Part shown: one piece after another, positions 1-8,446 of the stretch
Layout of the letters: every line of letters begins with the position of its first letter
Position numbering within the stretch: the stretch's first letter is position 1
Assembly: GCF_001905385.1 (NCBI RefSeq)
Contig: NZ_LIPF01000002.1
Span: 372,001-436,000 of the forward strand
Length of the DNA stretch: 64,000 nt
Reading direction: 5' to 3'
Source: Streptomyces sp. CB02414
GTDB lineage: Bacteria > Actinomycetota > Actinomycetes > Streptomycetales > Streptomycetaceae
Position numbers and translations under genes: made by a program
The notes under the pieces: model-generated
Seen by the model: only the letters and a program-made list of their open reading frames with translations
What the model was told of the DNA's origin: nothing
The model's database searches: none

Positions 1-750
1 GTGGGCCACGAAGGGCCCCTCCGCCGCGATGCGCTCATGCATCTCCCGCAGCCGGTCCCGGTACGCCTCGACGGTGAACCCCGGGACCATCCACACGACC
101 TTGCGCAGGAAGTGGACGACGGCCCCGACGTCATGGAACTCCATCCGCAGCCGCTCCGCCCGCAGGTCGACGACCTCCAGCCCGGCAGCCTCGGCGTCGG
201 CCCGTTCCCGGTCGGGGTGCCGGGCGTTCCGGCTCTCCTCCGGCTGCGGCCCCAGGAAGAACTCGACGACCTCGAACACGCTCGCCGGCCCGACATGCTG
301 GGCGAAGTACGTACCGCCGGGCGCGAGGACCCGGGCGATCTCCGACCAGTGCGGCACGACGGGATGCCGGCTCACGACCAGGTCGAAAGCCCCGTCGGCG
401 AAGGGGAAGGGCGCGTCGTCGGACGAGGCGACCACGGGGACGCCGCGGGGGCGGAGCAGTTCGGTGGCCTTCGCGACGTTGGGCGGCCACCCTTCGGTGG
501 CGACGAGGAGGTCGGGCCGCCCGGGCGCCGCTGCCCCGAGGGCGAAGTCCAGCACCTCCCCTCCCCCGGTCTGCACCTCCAGTACGGCACCGGCCCCGGC
601 GAGCCGCGCGCCCATGGAACGGGCGTACCCCCAGGAGGGCCGCGCCTCGGTGGCCCGCCCCTCGAACCAGGAGAAGTCCCAACCTTCGGTGGGGACGGCG
701 GCGCCTTCGGCTACGAGGTCGTCGAAGGTGCCGGGGGTTGGGGGTGCCAT
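1..750 (-). CDS. Class I SAM-dependent methyltransferase, partial
   Basis: Start is ATG at 748-750; the frame stays open to base 1, so the C-terminus lies outside the window (250 codons visible). The middle has the glycine-rich SAM-binding pattern (VLEVQTGGGEVLDFA) followed by an acidic strand-end motif (VVASSDDAPFPFADGAFDLV) and SRHPVVPHW, as in Methyltransf_11/25 small-molecule methyltransferases. The later segment HFLRKVVWMVPGFTVEAY is typical of these enzymes. The substrate cannot be told. The next upstream gene on the same strand is a luciferase-like oxidoreductase, ending 47 bp before this start. Confidence 0.8.
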   Translation of the reverse strand, partial: MAPPTPGTFDDLVAEGAAVPTEGWDFSWFEGRATEARPSWGYARSMGARLAGAGAVLEVQTGGGEVLDFALGAAAPGRPDLLVATEGWPPNVAKATELLRPRGVPVVASSDDAPFPFADGAFDLVVSRHPVVPHWSEIARVLAPGGTYFAQHVGPASVFEVVEFFLGPQPEESRNARHPDRERADAEAAGLEVVDLRAERLRMEFHDVGAVVHFLRKVVWMVPGFTVEAYRDRLREMHERIAAEGPFVAH

Positions 751-797
751 GGGAGTCCCATCGGTGTCGGTACGTGTGTGGGTCGGGGAGCGGTGCT

Positions 798-1691
798 TCA
801 CGCCACCAAGGGGCGGACCTCCTCGGCGGCGAACCGTACGAAGCCCTCCGGATCGGGCTCGTCACCCGTCGGCTGGAGGATCACGGAGTCCGCACCGGCC
901 TCGGCCAACCGCCGTACGGCGCCGGCAACGGCCTCCGCGTCCCCCGCGACACCAAGACCCGGAACCCCCTCGTCCCCCTCGGCGACCAGCTCGGCCCGCA
1001 CCCGCTCGTGGGCGCCGGCCCCGGTGGCGGCGAGCAGATAGACGACGACCTTGTGCGCGTCCGTCCGCCCGGCCGCCGCACGCCCCTCGTCGATCAGCCG
1101 CCGGGCCCGGCGTACGCCGTCCGGCGGGGTGGACGCGGTGAGAACGGTCCCGTCGGCGGCCTCACCGGCCAGCCGCAGCGAACGCGGGCCGGTGGCACCG
1201 GCAAGCACGTCGACGCCCTGCCCAGGCGGCCAGTCCAGCGCCACGCCGTCGAGCCGGACGTACCGCCCCTCGGTCGTCACCCGCTCCCCTGCCAACAGGG
1301 CCCGCAGGGCGAGAAGGTGTTCCCTCAGCAGGGTGACAGGCGACTCCACCCGCGCCCCGACCTGCCCCATCCAGTCCTGCACGCCGTGGCCGACGCCGAG
1401 AATCGCGCGGCCGGGGAACATCCGGTGCAGGGTGGCAGCCTCCATCGCGGTGATCGCCACGTTCCGCAGGGGCACGGGCAACAGCCCGACCCCGACCCGC
1501 ACCCTCTCGGTCCACGCGAGCGCGGCGGCGGCGGTGGAGATCCCACCCTCACGGAAGCAGTCCTCCCAGAGCCACAGTTCCTCCAGCCCCGCCTCGTCGG
1601 CGACACGAGCGACGGCACGCAGCCGCTCGGGGGCGAGCTGGGGGCGGAACACGGCGCCGAGTGCGATCGTCATGGGGGTCGTGGGGGCCAT
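798..1691 (-). CDS. LLM-class flavin-dependent (probably F420) oxidoreductase
   Basis: About 297 aa with the bacterial-luciferase TIM-barrel pattern: LAPERLRAVARVADEAGLEELWLWED near the N-terminus, then ERVRVGVGLLPVPLRN, MEAATLHRMFPGRAILGVGHGV and VDVLAGATGPRSLRLAGEAADG. In actinobacteria this family mostly uses F420H2 or FMN for redox of small molecules. ATG at 1691 is chosen because AGGAAG lies about 8 bases upstream; the inner ATG at 1673 has no good ribosome site. The substrate is unknown. Confidence 0.85.
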   Translation of the reverse strand: MAPTTPMTIALGAVFRPQLAPERLRAVARVADEAGLEELWLWEDCFREGGISTAAAALAWTERVRVGVGLLPVPLRNVAITAMEAATLHRMFPGRAILGVGHGVQDWMGQVGARVESPVTLLREHLLALRALLAGERVTTEGRYVRLDGVALDWPPGQGVDVLAGATGPRSLRLAGEAADGTVLTASTPPDGVRRARRLIDEGRAAAGRTDAHKVVVYLLAATGAGAHERVRAELVAEGDEGVPGLGVAGDAEAVAGAVRRLAEAGADSVILQPTGDEPDPEGFVRFAAEEVRPLVA

Positions 1692-1733
1692 GAAGGTCTT
1701 CCTACCCGCGCCTCCGCCCACCGGACAACCGCT

Positions 1734-2402
1734 TTACGGGGCGTCCCCCAAGGGCTTCTCGAAACGGACCGTCTCCACCACTTGGCGCAGGATCGCCCGG
1801 TACTCCTCCCTCCGGGCGGTGGCTGTGGTGCTGAGGGTGAGGACGGCGAGGCGGGTGCAGTCGGGGTGGGGGAGGTGGGCGTGGATCTGGAGTAGGGGCT
1901 GCGGCGGGAGACCGCTTCCTTCGGCACCTTTCAGCGCGGTCTCGCTCAGAACACCCGGCCCGCACGGCAGTTCGAGGAGGGTGACATGTGTGTGTCCCTT
2001 GCCCGATGTGACCGCCAGCGCTGCTGTGACACCGCGCGGAGCCACGCTCGTTTCACGCCAGGAGATGGTGAAGAGGGAGAGCAGAGGGGAACCCACATTG
2101 GTTGCATCGACGTCGTCGCGATGTAAGCCCAGCGAACAAAAGACGGTGCCTGCTTCGCATAGGGCTGCCAACATCTGCTGTCCTGCGGCGAACTGTGCAA
2201 TGAAGCGTTCGCGCTGTACGCCATCCGGCATCGATTCGAGCAAGGGAGCGACAGTCTCTTGCATCATCACGGCGGCAGACGAATCAGGCTCGGCAAGCAG
2301 GACGTCCAATGGAAGTGCCATGAAACCGGCTGGTTCGGCAAACCACAGCTCCGCGCAGAGGTCTTCGACGGACTCGTGAAGGATGATTGGCGGGGCACTC
2401 AC
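1734..2402 (-). CDS. Hypothetical protein, last gene of T7SS-like cassette A (paralogue of 8578-9129)
   Basis: GTG start overlaps the stop of the membrane-protein gene upstream (GTGA, 2399-2402), so translation is probably coupled. The 222-aa product is not a family I recognise. It is clearly related to the last protein of cassette B: WFAEPAGFMALPL here against WFELPPGFMEFDL there, with a similar order of strands afterwards (VSLL/CLLRMPG regions and a closing VETVRFEKPLG / RFAENVIEE helix). No signal peptide or membrane segment. It carries a rare TTA leucine codon at 2124-2126. An immunity or chaperone role for the effector-like protein two genes upstream is inference from position only. Confidence 0.75.
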   Translation of the reverse strand: MSAPPIILHESVEDLCAELWFAEPAGFMALPLDVLLAEPDSSAAVMMQETVAPLLESMPDGVQRERFIAQFAAGQQMLAALCEAGTVFCSLGLHRDDVDATNVGSPLLSLFTISWRETSVAPRGVTAALAVTSGKGHTHVTLLELPCGPGVLSETALKGAEGSGLPPQPLLQIHAHLPHPDCTRLAVLTLSTTATARREEYRAILRQVVETVRFEKPLGDAP

Positions 2403-3082
2403 GGCAACCTTCTCTCAGCGGTCCGAGGAGCGACCGGGCGTACGCCCGCGCGTCGGCCACGCTCGATGTCATCTGCCGTCGCGCACCAGTCACTGAACCG
2501 CTGACCACTCCGCTCATCGATTCGCTGCTCGACAATGTGCAGGCGTCGAGGTGTGGTGCCCTTCCCAGCGGGAGCAGCCACAACCCCAACGAAACGGCAG
2601 TCACCGGCGAACCAGACCGTCTCGATTTGCGCCTTCAAGCGAGGGCTCGCACGAGGAACCATGCGTCTGACCCACCACCGAGTGCGGAGGTGCGTCGAGA
2701 AGACCATCGGAAGCCACTGACCCTCACACGCCGGATTAGGGAACTCAAACCATCCGAATTGACTACCCTCTACCTCTGGCCGATCGACGATACCCCGCGG
2801 CACATCACGCATGATCCGCCACGAGTACGTACGCAGAATTCGCCGCATCATCAACGCTCCGAGGACGTTCTTCACCTGGGCAGCCACTCGATAAGGACCG
2901 TAGATAAAGTACGGCATGAAAACCCATACCACCCATTGAGGCGTATAGGTAGAGATACCCAGTAGCAGAATCCAACAGGCGGCCCAACCTAAAGCTGCGA
3001 GGACATTACTCAACACGTGCCAGGCCCAGAACCGTCGCGTCGGAGGATGGCCCCAGGCAGAAGGGCAGAGGGTAGCGTGCAC
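2399..3082 (-). CDS. Small integral membrane protein in T7SS-like cassette A
   Basis: GTG start at 3082 has GGAGAA about 9 bases upstream; the stop overlaps the next start by four bases. The 227-aa product has a hydrophobic N-terminal half with two likely membrane spans (about residues 20-43, AWHVLSNVLAALGWAACWIL, and 48-66, TPQWVVWVFMPYFIYGPY), then a soluble basic C-terminal half. G+C is lower than that of its neighbours, and a TTA codon lies at 2990-2992, so full expression should need the bldA leucyl-tRNA. Cassette B has no counterpart. Family not recognised. Confidence 0.75.
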   Translation of the reverse strand: MHATLCPSAWGHPPTRRFWAWHVLSNVLAALGWAACWILLLGISTYTPQWVVWVFMPYFIYGPYRVAAQVKNVLGALMMRRILRTYSWRIMRDVPRGIVDRPEVEGSQFGWFEFPNPACEGQWLPMVFSTHLRTRWWVRRMVPRASPRLKAQIETVWFAGDCRFVGVVAAPAGKGTTPRRLHIVEQRIDERSGQRFSDWCATADDIERGRRAGVRPVAPRTAERRLP

Positions 3083-3106
3083 AGTTTAATTCTCCACTCA
3101 ATGGCC

Positions 3107-4465
3107 TCAGAAGACGTGTCGGACCAGACCAATGATCCCGCCGCTATCGAGGATGAGACGAGATCCGTCGATTCCCGCGACAGTGCCACTCTTGATACCG
3201 TCTTCCTCCGCATCAACTGCCTTGCTGTACAAGCCAAAACCACCAGTGACTACGCCGGTCACAGCTGACGTCGCGACTACGGCGTTTGCCGCCTTATCAG
3301 GATCGCTGAACCCACTTACAGCTCGCGCGACGAGCGGATTTTCCAGTCCAGCAACGTGTCTTGCTTCCTCAAAGGACTTCGACCCGTAGGTGGCTGCCTT
3401 CTGCCAGAACCCGATCGACTGACTACCCGTCCGGATGGCGCGAGTGGCCTTGATGCTGCCGTTCACCACCGCCCCCAGTCCTGGCAACGCGCCCACAGAA
3501 TCCGCCCCCACCGAGACAGCGTTGCTCCAGAAGTCGGCATCGAACTCTCCCTTAGTGAAACCGTCCACTAGCGAAGCTCGGATCTCCGGGTCGCTCAGCC
3601 GAAGAGCAAGTGCTGTGAGGCTCAACCCCGAAGCCGTGAGCATCAGCGCCGCTGCGGTCGCCAGGCCCCACCCCAGCGGTCCCGACAAGAGAAGAGCCAC
3701 CACACCGATGAGCCCCGCCGTGAAGCTCAGGATGTCCGGCAGGTTGTCGCCCAGCCAGTCCAGTGCCTCGTCGAACCACCCTGGCTCCTGTGGCGCCAGC
3801 TTCTCCGTGGCGTCGCGGATCTTGCCGGCCCGGTACCCGGCCTTCTCCTCGTGCTCTTCGGCCAGGCTCTTCGCCCTGCCGATGATCTTCCGCAGTTCGG
3901 TCTCGGCGTCGTCCAGGTCACCGTTGGCGCGCGTCAGCGCCTTCTGCGCGGCCTCACGGTCGGCGCCTTCCGCCTTGAGGCCGGGATCCTCACCCGCCTC
4001 GTCCGCACGCCCCCGCGCACGGTCGACCGCGGCCCGGGCCTCCTTCGCTTCCTCCTCCAGCCTCTTGGCACGCCGCTGGAAGTCGTCGAGTTCACCCTCC
4101 CAGCGGCTCAGCTGCGTGGCCGCCTTGCGGATGGAGTGTGCCGCGTTCTTGAGGTTGAGCGGCAGTGGGCCGCCGTCGAGCTGCTCGCGGAAGGCGACCG
4201 CGGCATCGCCCTTCCAGTAGCTGCCGTCCAGCAGCTTGGTGACCGTGTCGTAGGTGTCCTGAAGCACCTTGGCGCAACCGCTGAGCTTCTTCTGCAAACC
4301 CCGCACGGACTCCGTGTCGCCCGGTACGGGGTCGAAGCCGAGGTGCGGGTAGTCGGGGTTGGGAATGCACGGCGCCGACTTGAGGCCCTGCGGCTTGCCC
4401 AGGTCGGCCCGGGAACGCGGGTCCAGGGCGGCCCCGTCCTGGTCCTGTCCGGCGGTGGCGGTCAC
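3107..4465 (-). CDS. WXG-domain protein, putative type VII-secreted effector with hydrophobic C-terminal half
   Basis: The 452-aa product starts with a short linker, then a WXG100-like helical hairpin with the turn LDGSYWKGDAAVAFREQL near residue 85. A long charged coiled coil follows (about 120-215), then APQEPGWFDEALDWLGD. Next come two or three strongly hydrophobic segments (about 240-290, SFTAGLIGVVALLLSGPLGWG...) and an Ala/Gly-rich tail. This matches actinobacterial proteins called putative T7SS-secreted proteins. GTG start overlaps the preceding small WXG-like gene (GTGA, 4462-4465). The closest relative in the window is the broken gene at 9129-10379. Toxicity, perhaps by membrane insertion, is inference; no nuclease or other catalytic motif is visible. 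Confidence 0.75.
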   Translation of the reverse strand: MTATAGQDQDGAALDPRSRADLGKPQGLKSAPCIPNPDYPHLGFDPVPGDTESVRGLQKKLSGCAKVLQDTYDTVTKLLDGSYWKGDAAVAFREQLDGGPLPLNLKNAAHSIRKAATQLSRWEGELDDFQRRAKRLEEEAKEARAAVDRARGRADEAGEDPGLKAEGADREAAQKALTRANGDLDDAETELRKIIGRAKSLAEEHEEKAGYRAGKIRDATEKLAPQEPGWFDEALDWLGDNLPDILSFTAGLIGVVALLLSGPLGWGLATAAALMLTASGLSLTALALRLSDPEIRASLVDGFTKGEFDADFWSNAVSVGADSVGALPGLGAVVNGSIKATRAIRTGSQSIGFWQKAATYGSKSFEEARHVAGLENPLVARAVSGFSDPDKAANAVVATSAVTGVVTGGFGLYSKAVDAEEDGIKSGTVAGIDGSRLILDSGGIIGLVRHVF

Positions 4466-4779
4466 TTCTTGCCGCCGCCCTCGGCCTCGCGTGACTTCCG
4501 TACCGCCTCCTCAAGCGCCTTGTCGACCTCGAGGTAGCTGTCCTTGCTCTTGCCGATGATGTCGGCGAGATCCTCCGTCTGCTTGCCGATCTCCTCGGAG
4601 CCGTACTTCCAGTCTTCCTGGAAGTACTCGCACGCCGAGTCGAGGTCGTCGGTGCCGAGGCCGGTGATGCTCGCGTCCGACAACGCTTTGCGGACCCCTT
4701 TGAGTGATGTCGACGACTTCCTCAGCGACTTCATAAAGCGCCCGAGCTCGTCACCGTCCACGGCAAGCCGCCCCGCCAT
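4462..4779 (-). CDS. Small helical WXG100-like partner protein, cassette A
   Basis: ATG at 4779 has GAGAGGGGAC upstream; a longer frame to 4803 is less likely. The product is about 105 aa, all helical and without cysteine-rich or membrane segments. It has the central turn FQEDWKYGSEEI and a lysine-rich end. This is the size and shape of Esx/WXG100 or Lap-type partners encoded directly upstream of T7SS substrates. It overlaps the start of the large WXG protein by four bases. The equivalent in cassette B is at 10387-10683, which keeps the D-E-W-x-Y-G turn. Confidence 0.75.
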   Translation of the reverse strand: MAGRLAVDGDELGRFMKSLRKSSTSLKGVRKALSDASITGLGTDDLDSACEYFQEDWKYGSEEIGKQTEDLADIIGKSKDSYLEVDKALEEAVRKSREAEGGGKK

Positions 4780-4884
4780 GTGTCCGTCCCCTCTCCGGTC
4801 CACCTACACCGAAGAGGGGAACGACACCATTTGGTTTTCGTGGCGTGCGCAGGGACTCTTACGCACAGAGGGCTGGCGCCGTCG

Positions 4885-5907
4885 TCAGCGGTTGACGGCC
4901 TGGATCTCCTGGACGACGACGTCCTGTGTGGCGCCGAACGTGCCGTCGGGAAGGTCACCGCCCGCACCGCCGCTGCCGGTCCAGTGAATCTCCCAAGTGA
5001 CCGTCGCCTGCAGCGGGAACGTGCCGTCGCCCGAGGAGCGGAGGTACTTCACTCCGCACGGCGGTGTGTCGTTCGCCTTGCCCTTCTCGTACGGCTCACC
5101 GATGCGGCCGTCATTGATCTCGCAGACACCCGAGGCCGGGTAGACCTCCGCGTCCGGCGTGCCCGGCTCGATCTGCAGCGAGACCGGCTCCGCCGTGGCC
5201 GTCGCCTCGATACCGATCGCCTCCACGGACGCGGTGACGGAGACCGGCTTGAACTCGGCACCGTCGAGCCATGCCCACGTCGGGAGGTTCACTTTGGTTG
5301 CCTCGTCGGGGGCCAGGGTCACCTCGGTGCCGGGGACACGGATCTCCGCGTAGGCGAGTTCCGCGAGGATCTCAGGGGTTACCGCGTTCTCGATGTCAGC
5401 GGGAGGGGCGTCACCCGTGTCCACCCAGAAGTAGTCCTTGTCGCAAGAGTCCCAGCCGGGTGGGTAGCTCTTGTTGACGTACGAGTCCCACCAGTAGCCT
5501 TCGCCGGCCTTGTCCTTGTTGAAGCCCTTTTCCTCGTCGTTGGCGTTGTACTTCTCCCGCTGCTCGGCATCCCACTGGTGCCCCGTGGAGCCTGCTTCCC
5601 AGATGGGTTCCAGGTAGTTCTGCAGCTGTTCCGGGGTGTACTTGGGGGCGTACCAACAGGGTGGCGGACTCCACGACGTGGATGACGTCAAGGCCCCGAC
5701 GGAGTCTCCGCTGCCGTTCTTCGAACGGTCGAAGACGACGCCTCCTACGGTGACCGAAACGGTGCCTTTACCGTCCGTTTCGGCCTGTTGCTCCGTGGAG
5801 CCGCGGGTGCCGCCTTCACCACGCCCGCCGGCGAGCGCGGTGGGGGCCGCGATCAGCGGAACGCTGGCAAGCGCGACAAGAGTTGCGACCCTCAGGCTGT
5901 TCCTCAC
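4885..5907 (-). CDS. Secreted hypothetical protein upstream of cassette A
   Basis: GTG at 5907 is chosen because it overlaps the stop of the upstream lipoprotein gene (GTGA) and opens directly on a signal peptide: NSLRVATLVALASVPLIAAP, then TALAGG, predicted to be cut near residue 27. The mature protein (about 310 aa) is acidic and tryptophan/tyrosine-rich (WSPPPCWYAP, YWWDSYVNKSYPPGWDSCDKDYFWVD). It has paired cysteines and a beta-rich second half ending VTWEIHWTGSGGAGG. No catalytic motif recognised. It is translationally coupled to the lipoprotein and sits 105 bp upstream of cassette A on the same strand, which suggests a cell-surface role linked to that locus. Confidence 0.75.
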   Translation of the reverse strand: MRNSLRVATLVALASVPLIAAPTALAGGRGEGGTRGSTEQQAETDGKGTVSVTVGGVVFDRSKNGSGDSVGALTSSTSWSPPPCWYAPKYTPEQLQNYLEPIWEAGSTGHQWDAEQREKYNANDEEKGFNKDKAGEGYWWDSYVNKSYPPGWDSCDKDYFWVDTGDAPPADIENAVTPEILAELAYAEIRVPGTEVTLAPDEATKVNLPTWAWLDGAEFKPVSVTASVEAIGIEATATAEPVSLQIEPGTPDAEVYPASGVCEINDGRIGEPYEKGKANDTPPCGVKYLRSSGDGTFPLQATVTWEIHWTGSGGAGGDLPDGTFGATQDVVVQEIQAVNR

Positions 5908-6563
5908 GGCTGGCACGCCTTGCTCCCCCGTTCCGACGCAATGTCGGTGGTCTGCCAAACGCCCTCTGCGTTCTTCGCGAGTTTGGTGTTGTAGAGGACG
6001 TAGCTGTCCGCCGTCGTCGGCGTATCGTCGACCTTGCCTGTCTTCTTGTCCTTGATGAATGACTTGCTCTCGTCCGAGCAGTAGGTCACGTATGCCTGGT
6101 CGTCCTTGACGAGGTTTACCTTGTAGTCGAAGTACCGGGTCTCACCGACCCACGTGCGCTTCTTGTCGACGTACCCATTGACATACGTGATCGAGTCGCT
6201 CAGGGCTGACTCGGCGTTGTAAAAGCCGAGGGCCTTGGTGTCCGTGCTGGCCTTGAAGATGGCCTCGTCTACGGAGTTGACACTCAACGTGCTGTCCGCG
6301 AGGACAGCATCCTTCGCCGCGTCTCCGGTCTTCTGATAGTCGAAGACATTCTTGGCGTCGGCCGGGAAGGTGATCTCCGGGCGGCCGCCGGTGTCCGACG
6401 CGCTAGGGCTGGGGGAGGCCGAGGTCTCACTGCCCGTGTCCGCCCCCGCGATCTTGTCATTGTCGCCGGAGGCGCTGTCCTCGCTTCCGCACGCGGACAG
6501 CGTCAGCGCCGCTGAGGCGGTCAGCGTGAGCGCTGTGAGGAGGGTGGGTCGGCGGCGAATCAC
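5904..6563 (-). CDS. Lipoprotein, probable NTF2-like fold
   Basis: GTG at 6563 has AGGAG 8 bases upstream and gives a compact lipoprotein signal: VIRRRPTLLTALTLTASAAL then the lipobox LSAC (cysteine about residue 25). A low-complexity Ser/Asp/Gly linker follows, then a domain of about 130 residues (YNAESALSDSITYVNGYVDK, TWVGETRYFDYKV, SYVLYNTKLAKNAEGVWQ). The helix followed by long strands suggests an NTF2-like fold, by eye only. It is the first gene of an apparent six-gene minus-strand run leading into cassette A and overlaps the secreted-protein gene by four bases. Confidence 0.8.
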   Translation of the reverse strand: MIRRRPTLLTALTLTASAALTLSACGSEDSASGDNDKIAGADTGSETSASPSPSASDTGGRPEITFPADAKNVFDYQKTGDAAKDAVLADSTLSVNSVDEAIFKASTDTKALGFYNAESALSDSITYVNGYVDKKRTWVGETRYFDYKVNLVKDDQAYVTYCSDESKSFIKDKKTGKVDDTPTTADSYVLYNTKLAKNAEGVWQTTDIASERGSKACQP

Positions 6564-6756
6564 GGTCGGCTCCTGGTGGGGCGAGGCTTCTCTCGAGCGA
6601 AGCCACGCTATCCAGGGGATCACGGCGGCACCAGGGCGAAACCTGTCTCTCCGCGGAGCTCACGGGACTCAAATCAGCCTTACGTGTGCCTTCTTGGGCA
6701 GTAACGGTTGCGTAACGCGTGAGCGCGGCTGCAAAGGAGCCACGCGGTCGGGTCGT

Positions 6757-6773
6757 GACCGATACGTTCGGTC
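6757..6773. promoter_or_regulatory. Inverted repeat GACCGA-N5-TCGGTC between divergent genes
   Basis: Perfect 6-base arms separated by TACGT lie between the divergent lipoprotein gene and the DUF192 gene, about 45 bp upstream of the latter start. The layout suits a dimeric repressor such as a TetR-type protein, but no regulator gene is adjacent. The rest of the 255-bp intergenic stretch shows two direct GTAACG copies at about 6701-6717 and nothing else clear. Confidence 0.35.
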
Positions 6774-6818
6774 GGTCGGCCGGGGCAGCGGAACTGCGGG
6801 GTGCGGGAGGAGTTCGGT

Positions 6819-7220
6819 ATGGGGCGGCGATGGCGGGACGGTGTCGGAGAGTTGGTCGTGGGTGGGGAGAGACACGAGGGCAGAGCTGTCCGCGTTCCGC
6901 TGGAGATCGCCGGGTCGTACCGTGCCCGCACGCGAGGGCTGCTGGGGCGGGACTCGCTCGACGGGGCGATGCTCTTGTCGCCTGCCAACAGCGTGCACAC
7001 CTTCCGCATGCGGATGCCCATCGACGTCGCCTACCTGGACCGGCGGCTGGTCGTCATCGCGGTGCGCACCATGCGGCCGGGCAGGCTCGGGCTTCCCCGG
7101 GTGCGTTCCCGGCATGTGTTGGAGGCGGAGGCCGGGGCGATGGCCGGGTGGGGCGTTCGAGCCGGCGTGCGGGTGGGGGTGGAGGTCGTGGGAGGGGATG
7201 TGGGGACGGCGAAGGCGTGA
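6819..7220 (+). CDS. DUF192 family protein
   Basis: About 133 aa. ATG at 6819 is used because GGGAGGAG lies 8 bases upstream. The core matches DUF192: VPLEIAGSYRARTRGLLGRDSLDGAMLL, then HTFRMRMPIDVAYLDRRLVVIAVRTMRPGR, ending with a strand GWGVRAGVRVGVEV. This variant lacks the signal peptide many DUF192 proteins have, so it is probably cytoplasmic. In Tad-bearing actinobacteria DUF192 genes often lie near pilus loci, and here a Tad operon lies 7 kb away. Function unknown. Confidence 0.8.
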   Translation: MGRRWRDGVGELVVGGERHEGRAVRVPLEIAGSYRARTRGLLGRDSLDGAMLLSPANSVHTFRMRMPIDVAYLDRRLVVIAVRTMRPGRLGLPRVRSRHVLEAEAGAMAGWGVRAGVRVGVEVVGGDVGTAKA

Positions 7221-7273
7221 GCCGGTCTGCTGTGCGTGGCGGTCAGGGCAGGGCCCCGGGCCGCAGTGCTTCT

Positions 7274-7654
7274 TCACGGCCAGGTGTTGGCCCGCGCCAG
7301 GAACACGTCGGGTTCGCTCTCCACGGGCAGGACGCAGACCAGGTGGCCACCGGGGACCCGCAGCACGCGGCACTCCTCCCACTGCGAGACCTGCTCCGCG
7401 CCCAGGGCGGTCAGACGCGCGGCCTCCGCTTCGGGATCGTCGGTCTCGATGTCCAGGTGGATACGGGGTGCGTCGTCGACTGCCTGCACCGCGGTGACCA
7501 GCCCGGGCAGCGCCTCGTGAAGCGTGGTGAACTGCGGTTGCGGAGGGAAGGGGCGGGCCGCCACGCCGAGTGCCGCCGCCCAGAAGTCCGCTGCCCGAGC
7601 CGCCTCCTCTTCAGGTGCGTCGATCAGAACGGCGTACACGCGGCTTCTGTGCAT
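7274..7654 (-). CDS. VOC (glyoxalase-like) domain protein
   Basis: A single 126-aa glyoxalase/bleomycin-resistance-like fold: AVLIDAPEEEAARAADFWAAALGV at the N-terminus, PRIHLDIETDDPEAEAARLTALGAE in the middle and GHLVCVLPV near the end. The pattern is that of the Glyoxalase-like family common in Streptomyces, in which substrates are mostly unknown. The gene starts 15 bp after the nucleotidyltransferase-like gene on the same strand, so the two are probably co-transcribed. Confidence 0.85.
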   Translation of the reverse strand: MHRSRVYAVLIDAPEEEAARAADFWAAALGVAARPFPPQPQFTTLHEALPGLVTAVQAVDDAPRIHLDIETDDPEAEAARLTALGAEQVSQWEECRVLRVPGGHLVCVLPVESEPDVFLARANTWP

Positions 7655-7669
7655 TTTCCTCTTTCCAGG

Positions 7670-8446
7670 TCATGGGCGAGGACGCATCAAGTCCAGGTCC
7701 TCGCCCCAGTCGTCCAGGACCGGTCCATGGCCGGCCTCTCGTGCCACCGCTTCGACCTGGCCGAACAGTTGTCGTTGCAGACCCGCGTCGCCGTGTGCCG
7801 CGATCCGGCCGATCGTGGCCAGGAGCTCGGACGCGTCCCAGCGCGGTAGTGGAAACCTTTCGAGTTCCCAGGTCAAGTACTTGTTGTACGGACGGGGGCG
7901 GCGGTCGAGAGCGAACAGGAACTCCAGCAGGAAGCCGATGCTGTCGGCCGCGTCGAGGTGGGCGGCGAGCGGCTGGCCGTCGCGGGCGTTCTTCACCGAC
8001 CGGTAGTGCGAGTTCGCGTAGGCGTCGAGCCAGGCGGCTGCCGCGCGGGACGCCTCCTCGGCCTCCAGTCGTCCCTTCGCGGCGACGATCGACGCGATCT
8101 CACCGTCCAGCCGGTCGAGGAGCACTCGGCCGCGAGCGATTCCGTAGCGTTCCAGGCCATCGAGCTGTCGGAAGCCCTCCACCGTCGTGACGACGAGGTC
8201 CAGATCGGCGGTACGGCAGTCCCCGAAGCCCGCGAGGGCGGCTTCCTGTTCGTCGGAGACGATGGCGTACACGTCGTGGTCGGAGCGCACGGTGACCATG
8301 CCCTCGTGTGCGTGGGAACCCTTGAGGACGAGGCCCAGGATGGCGGGGACACTGGAGGCCTGTCCCGTCAATGACGCGTAAGTCGTGAGGCGGTGGGGCG
8401 GTTGGGGGATCTCCGGCACGTTCAGAACGCTATCTGCTTCGATCAC
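7670..8446 (-). CDS. Nucleotidyltransferase-fold domain protein
   Basis: Shows the polymerase-beta-type nucleotidyltransferase signature LVLKGSHAHEG then RSDHDVYAI, with GS and a D-x-D pair. An all-helical C-terminal half follows (AYANSHYRSVKNARDGQPLA, DSIGFLLEFLFALDRRPRPYNKYL), as in small-molecule or antibiotic nucleotidyltransferase relatives. GTG at 8446 gives about 258 aa; the frame is open to a GTG at 8545, and neither start has a strong ribosome site. Substrate unknown. It heads a probable two-gene unit with the VOC protein. Confidence 0.7.
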   Translation of the reverse strand: MIEADSVLNVPEIPQPPHRLTTYASLTGQASSVPAILGLVLKGSHAHEGMVTVRSDHDVYAIVSDEQEAALAGFGDCRTADLDLVVTTVEGFRQLDGLERYGIARGRVLLDRLDGEIASIVAAKGRLEAEEASRAAAAWLDAYANSHYRSVKNARDGQPLAAHLDAADSIGFLLEFLFALDRRPRPYNKYLTWELERFPLPRWDASELLATIGRIAAHGDAGLQRQLFGQVEAVAREAGHGPVLDDWGEDLDLMRPRP

